A stretch of DNA of 64,000 nucleotides from Guadua angustifolia (GCA_036346375.1 CM070508.1:15246852-15310851), one strand, 5' to 3'. Positions 24,263-37,578 are shown, numbered from the stretch's first letter. Notes: a model not told the origin generated them from the letters alone. A program made the numbers and translations.

Positions 24263-24724
24263 AGATTACTAATAATGTGTTTACCAATAATCAGATTGAG
24301 AGGAATACTAGATTACATTAGCATGTAAAATTATACATAGCAAACGCATGGTCAACATGACACATAAACTCACTTGAGTAGGATATTACTTTCGATGAGA
24401 GGTGGGTCAGTCTATGTTTGCGCCGTGCTCTCGTGGAATTTAGTTAGTTATTTGAATATTCTCTAATTCTAGTAGAATTCTGCCATAGTTCCGTGAGTTC
24501 AAGTTGTTGGGACATCGAAAATAACAAAATGAAGTGCTTTAGAAACGGCGCCAATACCAACCCCGTTGTAGGAATGGAGTATGGACCGACACAACCGACG
24601 AAAGCATGAGATTCCCTGTCACGGTACTTTAAAAGTAACTCCAGTCTCCAGCGCGGTGATTAAATTCCAAAGCAAGAGTCGCGTGAGTGAAGAGCTGCAG
24701 CCGCGCCAACTCGCAGCATTATAA

Positions 24725-24996
24725 GGGCATATCTAATGGTGCCACTTCAGTTAGCTATAAGGGTGTCATCTCAGCATTTTGCTTAGGTGGAAGAGAAAAA
24801 ATGAAGAGAGAGATATAGACCGGCTACTAATGTATAGCCAGGCTATAACTGATTCCAAGGCACTTATTACCTATTACATGTGGGCCAGTATTTAATGTTA
24901 TAGACAATGCTATAGCTAATCTATTAGAGATGTTGTCTATATGCTATCTATAGATGATATGGACATTTCTTATAGCTAGCACCATTGGAGATGCTC
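24725..24996. mobile_element. Tourist/Harbinger-like MITE, family A copy 1
   Basis: 272 bp. Termini GGGCATATCTAATGGTGCCA and TAGCACCATTGGAGATGCTC are inverted copies. TAA target duplication at 24722-24724 and 24997-24999. The same family is split by the LINE at 45829-51429. Confidence 0.88.
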
Positions 24997-25201
24997 TAAC
25001 AGCAGCAGAAGTGAATACCAGCACTGCTGCGGCAACACCACACCCGGCGCCACTCACTGTTGCTTGCGTTGCGGCAATGACAGGTGGGCCCCGTGCCTAT
25101 CTGGACTCACTTGCCGTTGCTGCTACTAAACCCAGGCAGCTGCAGCAGAAGTACGCCATGGCCTGTGGCGAGCAGCACTTGAGTTATCGGTCAAAGTTTA
25201 A

Positions 25202-25527
25202 GGCTGAGTTTGTTTAGGCTGAAGCTTGAGCTTATTTGGTTGGAGTTGGAAGAAGCTGGTAGAGTTGGAAGAAGCTGTTGGAGCTGGATGAGGATGACAA
25301 TTTTTCGTAAATAATAATTAAGTTGTAAGGGTACCAGTGAAGTGGGATTTTTAGTAGCTCCAGCCACCCCGAGAAGCATCGTTTTCCTTGCTTCTCTCGC
25401 GTAGTGCAAATTGGGCTAGAAGCTTCTTCTCTCCGTTTGACTGAAAAAATACTGTTTATTTTGACTTGTGGTTTATAGAGGTGTAAAAGCCAAATAAATC
25501 TAAACTCAAGCCTAAATAAACTGAGCC
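25202..25527. mobile_element. Tourist/Harbinger-like MITE, family B
   Basis: Termini GGCTGAGTTTGTTTAGGCT and AGCCTAAATAAACTGAGCC are inverted copies. TAA duplication at 25199-25201 and 25528-25530. Length 326 bp. The flanking 25000-25198 and 25531-25953 are unassigned. Confidence 0.88.
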
Positions 25528-25953
25528 TAAACCGGCCGGGCAAGCAACGGAGCAGATAATGTAACAACGAGAAAACACACGGTTGCAAAGCACTGACCTG
25601 TCTGTCCGCTTGTCAGGTTGTGCAGATCATAACAGGTAACGGCGTGCTCGTGGTTCTTCGTGCTCCCCACCTGTACTGTACCGCTCATGTACACAATGCC
25701 CCCTCGTTTTGGATCCAAATTATAACCATATATACGTACACATATGAGAGCTGCTTTCATGTTTTTTTTGTTTTGATAGTTTTATAAATGTTAAAAGTAT
25801 AAATGAATAGTAGATAGTGATTACTTATCCCTTTACTTCCTTCAAAATTTATGCAACTCATATTAAGATGGAAAGCATTGAAGTACTGCTTGATATATTA
25901 TTACAAGACATATTACAGGCTAGAGCTGTAACGGTTGCATAAGAAATACGATT

Positions 25954-26711
25954 GTAAATTTCACAAAACTACATATTTATTATACAAACTATCAGAAAGC
26001 TGTATGTTTTAGTTTCTATTTTATAAAGAGTAAATTTCATAAATTTACAGGTTTCTTATATAAACTATCAGAAAACTACATGTTTTAGCTTATATTTCAC
26101 AAAACTACATATTTTACGATAATTTGTATCACAATACAACGGATTTTAGAATTGACCGTTTCTTATAATGGGTGTGACAATGTAGACCCACATGACAGTC
26201 TCACATAACTCCATTTCCTGTTTCACTTGTGCATGAGGCTACTATGTGGAGTTCACACTGTCAGACCCGTTACAAGAAACGGTCCATTCTAAAACTTATA
26301 GTTTTGTTATAAAAGTTCTCTTAAAATTTGTAGTTTTGTGAAATATAAGCTAAAACATATAGTTTTCAGATAGTTTATACAAGAAACTTGTAGTTTTGTG
26401 AAATTTATTCTTTTACAAAACTACATATTCTGGAAAAACTTGTATCACAAAACTACAGATTTTAAAGTGACCGTTTCTTATAATAGGTCTGAAATTGTGA
26501 GCCTACATGGTAGCTTCACGTGTAAGTGAAACGGGAAATGTGGGTGCGTAAGACTGCCCTGTGGCTCCATACTTTCGGATGCATCAAAAGAAACGATCAA
26601 TTCCAAAATAGTTTTGTGACACAAGTTCTCTTAAAATATATAGTTTTTTTGAAATATGAATTAGCTAAAATACATAATTTTCTGATAGTTTGTACAAGAA
26701 ATTTTTAGTTT
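25954..26711. repeat. Tandem pair of long foldback repeats
   Basis: 26027-26175 returns as an inverted copy at about 26270-26412, with words such as TTTCACAAAACTACA / TGTAGTTTTGTGAAA and GACCGTTTCTTATAA / AAGAAACGGTC. A second foldback of the same family follows at 26410-26711, and a partial arm precedes at 25954-26026. The 90-100-bp centres are unlike the arms. The structure resembles foldback or Mutator-type MITEs. Termini and superfamily are not fixed. Confidence 0.7.
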
Positions 26712-29441
26712 TGTGTTCATGAACATTATACTTGTAGTATAAATACAACTCTATGTTCAAAAATAAACATATGAATTATTGTACCGTGCAATTACACAAA
26801 AAATTCAGCTAGTTAAGGTAACAGTGATGACTACAGTTGACGTAAGCGTTTACCATAGTTAGAATTATGACTGCCAAGATCCTGGTGTAACTGATACAGC
26901 ATGATTATGCCTGGAGGGAAAGCCGAGACCAGGGAAAGTCATTACAGATTTACAGGTTTTCGTTCCAGACACTGTCCTTGCTACTAAACTCCAATAAACT
27001 TTGTCATGCATGGTGCGTGTGCTTAGCAATGTGATCCTGTAATTACAGTTGCAAACACATGAGCAACATCTGAATAGAAAAGCTGTACGAAACCCATCTG
27101 AGGTAGGTGCCCCATTGGCGTCAGGAGACAAGCGAGGTGCCTAAATCTATTCGCTGTTGCCATTCTAGACTTCAGAATATTATCCCAACTCTTAAGAAAC
27201 CGAGCCGGAGAAAGACGGAGCAACCACCGGAGGACACCGAAGGAAAGCTACAAATGGAGCCGGCCAGAGAGGCAGGCAGGCAGAGACCTAATTAGAGAGA
27301 AAGGTTAAGACTCAATTTTCTCTTTAGCGAAAGGTGTTTAGCGAGGGAGAAGGTTTCAGATGGGAGTGCGCAGCGTGAGGTGAGGCCTCTAGCTCGTGTC
27401 GGAGGAGAAAGGCCTGTGATTTGTGAAAAAAAGAAAAGAAAATATTGGCACAAAAGCGAGAGGCGAGGTGACCCCGGTTTGGGGCGGCCGATGGGGACGT
27501 CTCTCGTGCTGCATTGGCCAAGTGATTCGGTCCTTTGTCCTTTCGATTAGTTTGTTCAGTCTGATTAATTAGCGCGCGCATGCATAAACTGATGATTTAA
27601 GATTCCGGACAGATGCTTTTGTCTGCATACGTACAACGATGGATATTTAAGGATTTGTAGGGGGCTCTACATCAGCTAAGGTGTAACGTTTCTGTAGCTG
27701 CTTTTACTGCGTGCTGCAGGAGCTAGCTGCAATTCCAGTATGTCTTAGAAAAGAATGCAGTAAATTTTAGAATATCCTATGATTTATGGCCCCAGTGATA
27801 GAAAACTACATGTTACTTGGTTCAGTGACACTTAATCTCGGATTTTATGGTTATAGTAAGGCTTCACAGAACATCGTCCTAATTCCTACCCAAACATCCC
27901 AGCTCGTTGGACTAGGAATGGAGGTCGTTGGGCTGAGTGGATTGGCAGCGGAAGGAAGCTCTACGAATTGACTGACTTGCCGGTGACACGCATGGAGCAC
28001 CAGGGGATGGCCAAAAGGCAATGACATATTTTGTTTGGGTGCTGTTCTGTAAAACCTCATGACCACAAACACGGCGTTGGTTCATAAATAATAGGGAAAC
28101 ATTGTAGCATACCAGTTTGACTGTCTGTACTGCTGCAGCACTTTCAGAAAACTACAGCAAAATTTAGATTGAACTGTTGCTGCGTCTAAACCGGGTTGTT
28201 GCGACGCGTTGCGGGTTGGGACACTAAAACGGGACCTCGGCTAGTTAGTTACACGGCACCTACCAAGCTGCTCCTATACGCAAGCAGGTCACAGGAGCAT
28301 TTCAACTGTGTGCCCCAGGACGCACACATGCAAGCAAACCTGACTCGAACCTTGCAACAAGGAATTCAATTGGCGAGGGAATCCACGTGCCACCGCGTTG
28401 GCCACGAAGAGGATGCTGATGCGAAAGGGAGCAACAGCACGTTGCGAGCATATGAGCATGACGCATTTCTCCGGCCAGATCGACCGCAGAGGCTAGGAGT
28501 AATTGCTTAATTACTCGCCACTGCTAATCAACTGGGAGCGGATTAGTCCTGCTCCTAGTAGTATTCCGTTGGCACAGCCTGGTCAGTTTTAATGAACCGG
28601 AATATGTTTGAAAAATAAGAAGCCTTGGAAAAACATTGGCGTTTAGATTGCTCGGAATTGATCTGCTTTCAGGTTTTCTTGACATTGATATCCATCCATC
28701 CTTCAACAGGTCAAATGACTTGTTTTCCAAAGGAGACAACTCACGTCCATGCATGAAGCTCAAGTCATCTTAGATTTCACTCGAAGTGAGGGTGTCAGAC
28801 AAAGCAGAAAATGGTTGCTGAGGATTTATGCAACAGAAGAACTAGTGTTATCTTGCAGTTACGGCCTTTACAATGTTAATGTGAGAGTGTTAGTCCGAGG
28901 TACATAGCTATGTTGTTGAGAGACGGAGAGATTGAGATTGCACTATTGCAGTGCGATGTCTCTTCCGAAGAAAAAACAACTTGATTAATTTGGTTCTCTA
29001 TCGGAGCTAGTTATATTGATATGCTGAGACGCTGTTCATCAAAACTAAACTGAGAGGCGCAAGGAGTTTCTATTGGCACCTGCTGCGAATGCTGCAGCTA
29101 GGGTGTTGTGGTAACAGTGTGTTGTCTTCCTATTTCATATTTTCATCAGGAAAAAGGCAGACGGCACAGAAAAGTGGCTAAAATAGGCCCAGATGTCAGT
29201 GCCCGCGCACAGCTAGAACAATATTTAGACATTTGGAGGTTTTGGAGCCCAACATGCACAGTTTACGCCTATTGGACCCCTTAGGCCCACCAGGCCCATG
29301 TACGTCTTTCTTTCCAACTTGGCGTCGAGTGCTGACGGGAGACGAGAAATGCATACCAGATTACCAGTCTTCTGCCCGGAGTCAGATCCTCGGTCAAGAC
29401 GTTGAAACACCACGAACCACCGCCAAGAAACCCCGGTTCCG
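26712..29441. other. Intergenic DNA, nothing firmly recognised
   Basis: Mixed-composition sequence with no supported gene. The open frames here are short and lack family motifs or compatible splice signals. 26860-27320 and 28186-28510 are less AT-rich and could be UTRs or decayed exons, but no homology was recognised. Confidence 0.4.
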
Positions 29442-29702
29442 ATCGAGGCGGCGGCGGAGGGGGAGAAGTTGGCGGTGTTCTGGCACGAATCACGATGGCA
29501 TGCTGGCCCACGATGCCGGCCGCGGCGTTTTCGACTCGGGCCGCGACCCGGGCTTCCTCGACGTGCTCGACCAGCACCCGGAGAACGCCGACCGTGTCCG
29601 CGACATGGTCTCCTTCCTCCGCTGCCGTCTCTCCTGACACTCCGGCCGCCCCGGTCAGCCTCCCCAAATCTCATCACAAAATCGTCTAACCGAAACCTCT
29701 TG

Positions 29703-29903
29703 GGGGTGTTTGGAACAAAGGATTTTGGAGGAATTTTGTAGGAATTGAATCCTATGAAATTCTTATGGAATGCCTCGTTCTAGAGGAATTTTGGAGGAAA
29801 ACAAACATGAGGTCCAACCCCATGGAAATTTCCCTTGTCTCATGAGCAAGGCAATCTCTCCCCAAAATTCAGCGTGTTTTTCCTATGAAACATCCAAACA
29901 ACC
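29703..29903. mobile_element. MITE-like insertion in HDA intron 1
   Basis: GGGTGTTTGGAAC at the left and CATCCAAACAACC at the right form approximate inverted termini around 200 bp of Tourist/PIF-like sequence. No clean target duplication was found. Confidence 0.45.
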
Positions 29904-29907
29904 GTTT

Positions 29908-32517
29908 GGGTCCTCTTTGGAACGCACGAATGGAAAAAAAAAAAGGATTAGGATAGGAATGCTTGTGCAAAATAGAGGATTGAAAAACACAGGAAAACTA
30001 TGAGATGAGATAAGATGAGGTGTTTGGAACATTGGAATAGGATAAACACAAGAATTGGTTCGTCTTTCAACCTGTAACTCCAAAACCGTCTGAATCAGAA
30101 GTCAGAACCTTAAACTAATGAAACCACTCACTTTAGCCTCTGAACCAAAACAATGATGGATTTGTCTAACGTGGCATTGGTTTTGGTTAGGGATGAAAAC
30201 GGATCGGATATTTTCCGACCGATCCGGATATTTTCGGATATGGATATTGTCGGATCGGATATTTGTCAGGTAGTATCGGATCGGATACAGATACGGATTT
30301 TTTTTTGTCGGATACGGATTCGGTAGCTCATTATCCGTTGGATATGGATACGGATACGGATGCGAATAATCCGGATAATGGTGGGTCGGATATCCGGATG
30401 TACATATGGGCTGGGCCAAAACTACTCTTTTGGCCCAAAAAGGTTTCGTAATTTTAGAATTGTTTTCTAATTTAATTAATCTCTAAAGCAAGTTTCAATT
30501 ATTAAAATTAGCAAACCAACTTAAAAAATTACGAATTTTTTTTTGAGAAAGTTCCAGTAACAATCTAACATTTAAAAAATTATTTTCAAGATTTTATCAG
30601 ATTTTAATTTTTCTCAAAAATTCAAAAACTCCTATTCTTAATAGGAATATATATTAAATAAGTAGCTAAAAATGCATAAAAACTAGAAGCCATTAAGAAT
30701 CGTTTTCTGGATTGTTGAAAATATTGCGATACAAGCAATTTAATCAAGATACAAATTCCAAGTTCATAATTTAACCATGGAACAGAATAGCTAGCAAAAC
30801 ACATTCTTATACTTTGAAGCATGACAAAAAATAAGGTCCTACTCCAGGATAGCAAAAACAGTGGTAGGATCATGTAAACAGTCATAAATATCAAAGTATC
30901 AGAACATCTAGCATGAACCAAATTGATCATTTATGTTGTTCTCAGATGTCGGGTTGCCTTTAAAGGCCGTCCTCGCCACTAGGGCAAGATATTGACAAGT
31001 TTGTGACAACCTTACCACAAATTGATAGATTCAATACTTGGCAGTTTTAGAACTTAATCAATTTGTCATTCTATAACAGTGAACAAGTTATATATGGATA
31101 GTCAGATTCAGATGCTTAATAAAAGAATCTGACAACAGCTAGACTACCAGCTTACTGGACAAGAGAATCAAATTTCAGCATAAGAAATAGCTTACTGGAC
31201 AATAAAACAGATTATGGTTATGAGCTAACAGAAACACACTAACATTGAATATTGACAGGAAGCTATCAGATCATCAAAGACTAACAACAGTAAGCAATCT
31301 ACCATATACAATATGAATTCACACGTTATAGCCAACAACAAAATGATCTAACCAAGCATTGCAGCAGGTGAAAATAATTTTGTTGTCACAAACTGTCAAC
31401 CTTAACCCAACTCCTCATAGAACAACCAATCCCACATACAAGGTTCCCAAGCCAGCAGACTAACTAGCCACTTTGCAGAGTCGCTTGCAAGGTCCCCAAG
31501 CCGCAGATCGACTGGCCCCTTTGCAAGTCTCTGACCGAGAACAATCACAGAAGAGGGGTGAATACTTACAGAGCACCACCGAAAATAAAGCAAATGGCCA
31601 GACACGTCAAGACGCTGTCCCAGAAAACGATTCCGCCATTTGTCTTGCCACGTCTTGGCGGTGGTAGTTCTTGAGATACAAAGCCACAACCTCACGGTGA
31701 GGCAATTCACCAAGAGGTTCAAGATGAAGCCGAAACTGCACATAGTATCAGAACCAAAACCCTCGGCCAAGGGCAGAAATGCCGAATCAGTTTACGAAGA
31801 AACTGCCAACACAAGAAACCAGCAACCGAGCCAAATCTGATGACTAAACCCAGAATCGAGTCACCAGATGATTACTTGTTCTCGAACCACCTCTCTAACC
31901 GGTCACACGAAAAACCCTAATCGGCTCGGGTTCCAACCAAAGGTTGCTTCCACAAGACGATTAAGGTCAGATCGGGACCGAAGGACTCCTCAAGGAGCGT
32001 CTGGGATCAAGAACTAATCACACGTTTGTTGGAATGTAAGAGGGGATTGAGAGGAGATTTTTCACCACTGCCCAGTGGGAGTAGCTCTGCTGCCCCTTTA
32101 AAGGAGCACGGGCAAGGGAGAAGAAGCAGCAACCGATGCCGAGATGACCGCATCGCGCCGATCCGCCACGTGCGCCGCGGCCGTGGACGCGTTCACCGGC
32201 CGTCGCCTCCTTCTCCCGCATGCCCTAGCCGAGAGCCTCCTCTGCTATGAGATTAAGGGAATGAACCCTTATCCCTTCGGCCTGGGCCGGCTGGGCTGGC
32301 TTGGCCCGAATGGTCAAGTTGGTCCGACAGGCCCAGGAAGATTTCCTTTCCGAAATTTGGGGTAAAACCCAAATACACCAACACAAATTTCCTACAAACT
32401 AAACAGGTCCTTAGAGTAATTGCTGTGTTTTCTTTCCTGTGGGATTTCAAAACCACCTCAATTCCTGTGGCTTTCCTGTTCCTATGTTTTTCAATTCCTA
32501 GGTTCCAAACGGGGCCT
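29908..32517. mobile_element. Large composite DNA-transposon-like insertion in HDA intron 1
   Basis: GGTCCTCTTTGGAAC (29909) and GTTCCAAACGGGGCC (about 32502-32516) are imperfect inverted termini, and the subterminal GGATAGGAATG / CAATTCCTAGG words also pair. The interior is unrelated sequence: a CGGATA-rich block (30190-30405), AT-rich DNA, and a moderately GC-rich part (31380-32260) where I recognise no gene. It may be a MITE split by later insertions or an element that captured host DNA. Confidence 0.4.
30190..30405. repeat. CGGATA-rich repeat with a hAT-MITE-like start
   Basis: Starts TAGGGATGAAAACGGAT, the same terminus as the hAT MITE at 56997. It continues as many CGGATA / GATCGG words to about 30405. 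The matching right terminus is not present, so it is truncated or rearranged. Confidence 0.6.
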
Positions 32518-33228
32518 TGGCTTGCCCATCGCATTCTTGATCTCGTCTAGCTTTCCTGGTCTTGCGATTAGTACATGCACACGGTGTTTGCATTACAATG
32601 GATCGTGTTCTCAGTAATTAATGGCTAAATCTTGTTGTGGATGGCAGAATATATAGAGGAGCTCGTGCAAGCGAATGCCAGTGGATCCAAGAAGCTCTGT
32701 GAAGGCACTTTCTTGAACCCTGGCTCCTGGGATGCTGTTCTTCTGGCTGCTGGAACAACCTTGTCTGCGATGAAGCACATACTAGATGGACATGGGAAGA
32801 TGACCTACGCGTTGGTCCGTTCCCCTGGCCATCACGCGCAGCCTGACCGTGCTGACGGTTACTGCTTTCTGAACAATGCCGGGCTTGCTGTGCAGCTGGC
32901 TCTGGACTCCGGGCGCACAAAGGTTGCCGTTGTTGATATTGACGTGCACTGTGGGAATGGCCCTGCAGAGGGCTTCTACCGCACAGACAGCATGTTGACA
33001 ATCTCTCTCCACATGAATCACGGTTCATGGGGTCCGTCGCATCCCCAGAATGGCTCAGTCGATGAGACTGGTGAAGGCAGGGGGCTTGGGTACAATCTCA
33101 ATATACCTTTGCTTAATGGAAGTGGGGATGCAGGGTATGAATATGCAACGAATGAATTGGTTGTCCCGGCAATAGAGAAATTTCAGCCTCAACTTTTGGT
33201 TTTTGTCATTGGCCAAGATTCTATCTCG

Positions 33229-34075
33229 GTGAGTTGAGTTTGTCTGGTGTGTTTTATTGTTATACTTAGTACATTAGATGTTGCACTCGGTAAACTTGCT
33301 GAAATTCTGCGCAATGGCACAGCCTAGCAACTATCTTATTACTGAATAAACATTGTTGTCAGCATCTTGCAGAACAAATATTATAATGTGCGAAAAATAA
33401 ATATACATGTGCAAACAATGATGACAACAAATATGGCAACAATTTGGGATTTTTCTTACTGTTAATTTAAGAGAGTCTAGTTCTAATACAGTGAAACTAA
33501 AGTTAGATACCAAAGTAAAATAGTGGTTAGATAATGGGAGGAACTGATAAGATAAAGAGGGACTGTTGTACCTTGAAGACTAAACTGATGCCATATGGAT
33601 AATATCTTCAGCCTACTTGATGTTTTAGGTAGAATATATTAAAGGAAAATAATATCCAAAACATTTTAATTACTACATACGGTACTACTATATCAATGGA
33701 GATGCCTGGGCATTACCTGACTCCTAGGTATGCTGTTCTTTGTTTGGTGAAGTGCAATCCTCGTATCACCAAGGAAATCTGAAAGCCATAAGAGAAACAA
33801 CTGCAGTCTATACCATGGTTTTGGAAACCGGAATAAAGTAATTGTGGGCAAGATTTTCTCTGTAAGTTTAAATACTTTATATGGCGGCCAATTGGATGAG
33901 ACCTAATTTTACCGTTTCTTTCTTCCCATTCTCTACCATAACACTGCACCACATGTCGGTGGTAATACTTGGACTTTGAGATGTCATAACAAAAACCTCT
34001 CCAAATGGCATAATGATGATATGTTTAGCAGCATTCATTTTTTTACTTTATGACTGCCTTAGCCAGTCAGGCTAA
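33229..34075 (+). other. HDA intron 2 remainder
   Basis: AT-rich intron between the GTGAGT donor at 33229 and the first acceptor copy at 34076-34108. No element is recognised in it. Confidence 0.6.
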
Positions 34076-34108
34076 CTAATTATGTGTTCTCCATACAGTT
34101 TGATCCCA
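34076..34108 (+). repeat. Left copy of a 33-bp duplication carrying the HDA exon-3 acceptor
   Basis: CTAATTATGTGTTCTCC...CAGTTTGATCCCA is identical to 41813-41845. This copy is cut by the copia element within GATCC. Confidence 0.95.
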
Positions 34109-35944
34109 TAGGATCGAAATATACTAATGTAGCAATCAGAGGGGGTGAATGATTGCGCGGAAGCTAAAAACAAATTTTTGAACTTTTCAAACACCCCAAT
34201 TGAAACTCAAATTGCTTGAAAATCAGTTTATGCAGTTGGAAGACCAATAGACTAGTCTGGGCGACCAGTAGACCACTTGGGCGACCAGTTTGGGCACTTG
34301 GGCAACCAGTAGAGCACTTGGGCGACCAGTAGGACACTTGGGCGAGCAGTTTGGGCACTTGGACGAGCAGTAGGACACTTGGGCGACCAGTTTGGGCACT
34401 TGAGCGAGCAGTAGGACACTTGGGCGAACAGTTGGACACCTGGGCGACCAGTTTGGGCACTTGGGCGAGCAGTAGGACACCTGGGTGACCAGTTTGGGCA
34501 CTTGGGCGAGCAGGCAAGCAGGTTGGGCGACCACGTGAACAGTTGGGCGACCACGCGCGCAGTCTGGGCGAGCAGACCGATATACATCTACTAAAATAGT
34601 AATTACGGAAGATCCAGCCGTTGGATTGATGTGAAATTTTAACTGTAAAAACTAGACTCAATTCCGTAGCTAACATAAAAAGAATAAGGTCAATCGGATG
34701 TACGGATCTAAAGTTATGTCCTTTGCAAGATGACTGAATCCGGACGACCACACGAGCAGTCGGGCGAGCAGGACATTAATCTGGGTGACCACAAATTACA
34801 GAAGATCTAACCATTGGATTGATGTAAAATTTGAACTGTATAAACTAGACTCAATTCTAAAGTAAACAAAAAAATAATCAGGTCGATCGGATCTACGGAT
34901 CTAAAGTTATGGCTTTCGCAAGATGACTAAATCAATTAGCGATCTAACAGCTGGACGACCAGGGTAGCAATCTGGGCGACCACAAATTACTGAAGATCTA
35001 ATCGTTGGATTGATGTGAAATTTTAACTGTAGAAACTAGATTCAATTACAAATCAAACCCAACAAGAATCAATCCGATCGGATCTACGGATCAAAAGATA
35101 TTACCTTCGCAAGATGATACCTTTGCAAAGAACTGAACTCCGTGACTGCTGTGATGAACAAAACTTCAAGCGATCAATCAACTATGCCGGAGCCAAGAAC
35201 TTGTGAGAAAGATCTTTATTTTTGATCTGGTTACAGTACTCAAACAAAACAGTACAACTCTAAAATCTTGCTCGAGAATAAACAAGGGACACCTCCCCTT
35301 ATTTATACAGAGCAATCCTAACGAGATAGAATACAACTCCACTTCCAACATGGAAAGAGTCTGTATACATCTCAACTTGGCCCAACGTGGCCAAAAACAA
35401 CTCTTGCACGTATGTACAGCCTACCTACTGTAATTACGTGACTAACCAGCCTCCATGTGCATGTTCTCTAGCCCGAACGTCCCGCATGACATCCTTGACC
35501 ACCAAGACCTCGATTCCTCCCTAAACCTAGTCCCGAACCTCAGTTCCTCTATGAACCTAGTTCCGGTCCCGTCATCGACCACGTTCGCCCTCGAGCAACA
35601 CCTGCACGTGAATAAACAAAAAACAATTCCGAGCACAAGTCCACGACTTGACTCAAAGTTAATCTATGCAACCACTCACATGAGTGCATTGCATCAAGCA
35701 AAACCATTATGCTATCACCAGCATAAACAAACGATCATTTGAGCACAAGTCCACGACTTGCCTCAAAAACAGTCCATGCAACCACTACATGAGTGCATTG
35801 TATCAAACAAACTTCATCATGCTATCACCAGCATGATAATCATCTCAACATAGCACATGCACAAGCACCACACATGCCATAACCAAAATCACTTTACAAT
35901 GCCAATTTCACCATTCAACCAATTTTTCATCACATGATCTCACA
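34107..35944 (-). repeat. Left (3') LTR of the copia element
   Basis: Matches 39981-41801. Its outer end reads CATAGGATCG where the other LTR has TGTAGGATCG, so the terminal dinucleotide is changed or lost. It contains an expanded minisatellite at 34256-34570. Confidence 0.9.
34256..34570. repeat. LTR minisatellite of GGGCGACCAG-type units
   Basis: About fifteen imperfect units of roughly 17-27 bp alternate GGGCGACCAGTTTGGGCACTT with GGGCGAGCAGTAGGACACTT. The other LTR (40133-40420) has a differently mutated, less regular array. It is transposon sequence, not a protein-coding repeat. Confidence 0.85.
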
Positions 35945-35956
35945 ATCTCCCCCTTG
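35945..35956 (-). other. Polypurine tract of the copia element
   Basis: The minus strand reads CAAGGGGGAGAT directly before the LTR, the expected plus-strand primer. Confidence 0.8.
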
Positions 35957-37578
35957 ATGAAAACATTGGCAACACCATTTGGAAACGAACATTGGCATTC
36001 ACCTTACAATAGCAACACCATTTTTAAAAGAAGTAAGGTGACCAAAAGACAGAAAGAGAAATCTCCCTCTACAAAGAAGAACAAAAATCTCACCCTATCT
36101 AAAAAGAAATCTCTCCCTATCAAAAAGAAAGACTTCCCCTAACAGAAAGAAGAAATGTGTGTGTGAATGTGCAATGTGTGACCAAAAATCTCTCCCTTTG
36201 ACTCCAAAATTTCTCCCCCTTTGACAATGGGTTCATCAAGAATTCAAAAAGAGAGCAAAAAGAAAAACTTCTCCCCCTTTATGTTTGTTGTTTTTCTTTT
36301 TTTTATGTACTGAGCATTATGAATCATGCACAAATGTAACAACTTGATTACCAAGTCATGCTATCAACAGTACTTGCACCCTCAAATCTACACATAAACA
36401 ATGTAGAGTAAGCATAACTAGAAATCAAGTACTATTAACGATTTTTTGCATGGCATGATCTCCCTTTCTCAACAATCTTAAAACCTGAAAACATTGAATT
36501 TTTGTGCACTTTATTTGTGTTTTGAAAAACGAATTCATTACTTTGATTGCAACAATAAAAATTGCAAGGAATTACATGCACCATCAGCCTTACTTTTCAA
36601 CCATGCCAAGCAATCACAAGCTTAAGGTTTCATGGTTTCGGTCATACACAACCTCTTCCAAGTTCATATCAAAGTGCAATGATAAGCAGTCTCGTAAAGA
36701 AGAAGTGCGACAGTACATGACCTTGTTCTTGCATTTATCAACAATCATTTTTTGCTTTAGCACTTAGCTTTCAGATTTAGCACCTTTTTGAGCAGGATCA
36801 AGATAGCCAAGAAAGTTCAACCATGAAAAGATTTAATTCAAATTGTCATTCCATTTAAAAAGTCATGACATAAACTACACCATATATGTATAAAAAGAAG
36901 TTGCAAAGATCTTGTAGCATAAACATGGCTTCAAATGACATATGTGTGTGAAATACAATACTCAGTAGTTTTACTGTTTTTCATTTTTTTGTTTTTCATT
37001 TAAGAAACACACGAAACAAAAAAAACATGTTACACAATATTACAAAAAAAACTTCAAAGAACTCCCCCTCAAAACAATCATCTTAAAAACCTTCTACAAA
37101 ATTGTCACCTGAAGGAAATTATTTTAAAAACAAAAGACTGAAAGAACAAACCTCCCAAAATGGCAACCGAAAGGAATTTTCACCAATAACTCCCCCTCAA
37201 ATGGATAACCAATGAAATCAACAGAGAGGAGATGATGATATACATGTGCTTGAGTTATCATGATATGTTCAGTTAAGCATAAGCATGAATCATGACAAAA
37301 AGGTTCTGAGCATGAAAGGCATGATATAAGATATAACATTATTGAACATGCCAGGGGATACATATGAGCATATGAACAAACATCTCATCTAATGTCACAA
37401 TTAGATATCTATGAGTGTAAAAGATATGAGTGTAAAAAAAGCTCACAAAGTAGATGAAGAATTATTGCACATGCTTCTTGAAAACCATCTCAGGGGTGAG
37501 AACCATCCAAATCTTGATCTCATCTTGCAAAAGACCAAGATCCACTAAGCTTCTGTTCTCCAACCCATTCTTGAAAAC
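35957..37578 (-). other. Non-coding 3' region of the copia element
   Basis: A/T-rich stretch with many CTCCCCC / AAAGAAA words between the gag stop and the purine tract, where a complete copia element would carry pol. No protease, integrase or RT motifs were found in any frame. Confidence 0.7.

Noticed and set aside
29225..29677. 150-codon minus-strand frame, Arg/Gly-rich
   Set aside because: Antisense to the GC-rich histone deacetylase exon 1, whose sense reading gives a clear family match.
31402..31770. 122-codon minus-strand frame with hydrophobic stretches
   Set aside because: Looks protein-like in places but I could not tie it to any family. It sits inside a composite transposon-like insertion, so it is not called as a gene.
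31902..31930. AAACCCTAA telomere-like motif
   Set aside because: A single copy, not an array.
34256..34570. Spaced repeats suggestive of a CRISPR array
   Set aside because: Units are short, imperfect and contiguous with no unique spacers; a eukaryotic LTR context makes it a minisatellite.
34223..34751. Open frames coding Pro/Ser/Cys-rich repeats
   Set aside because: They are produced by the LTR minisatellite, which is open in several frames at once and matches the non-coding partner LTR.
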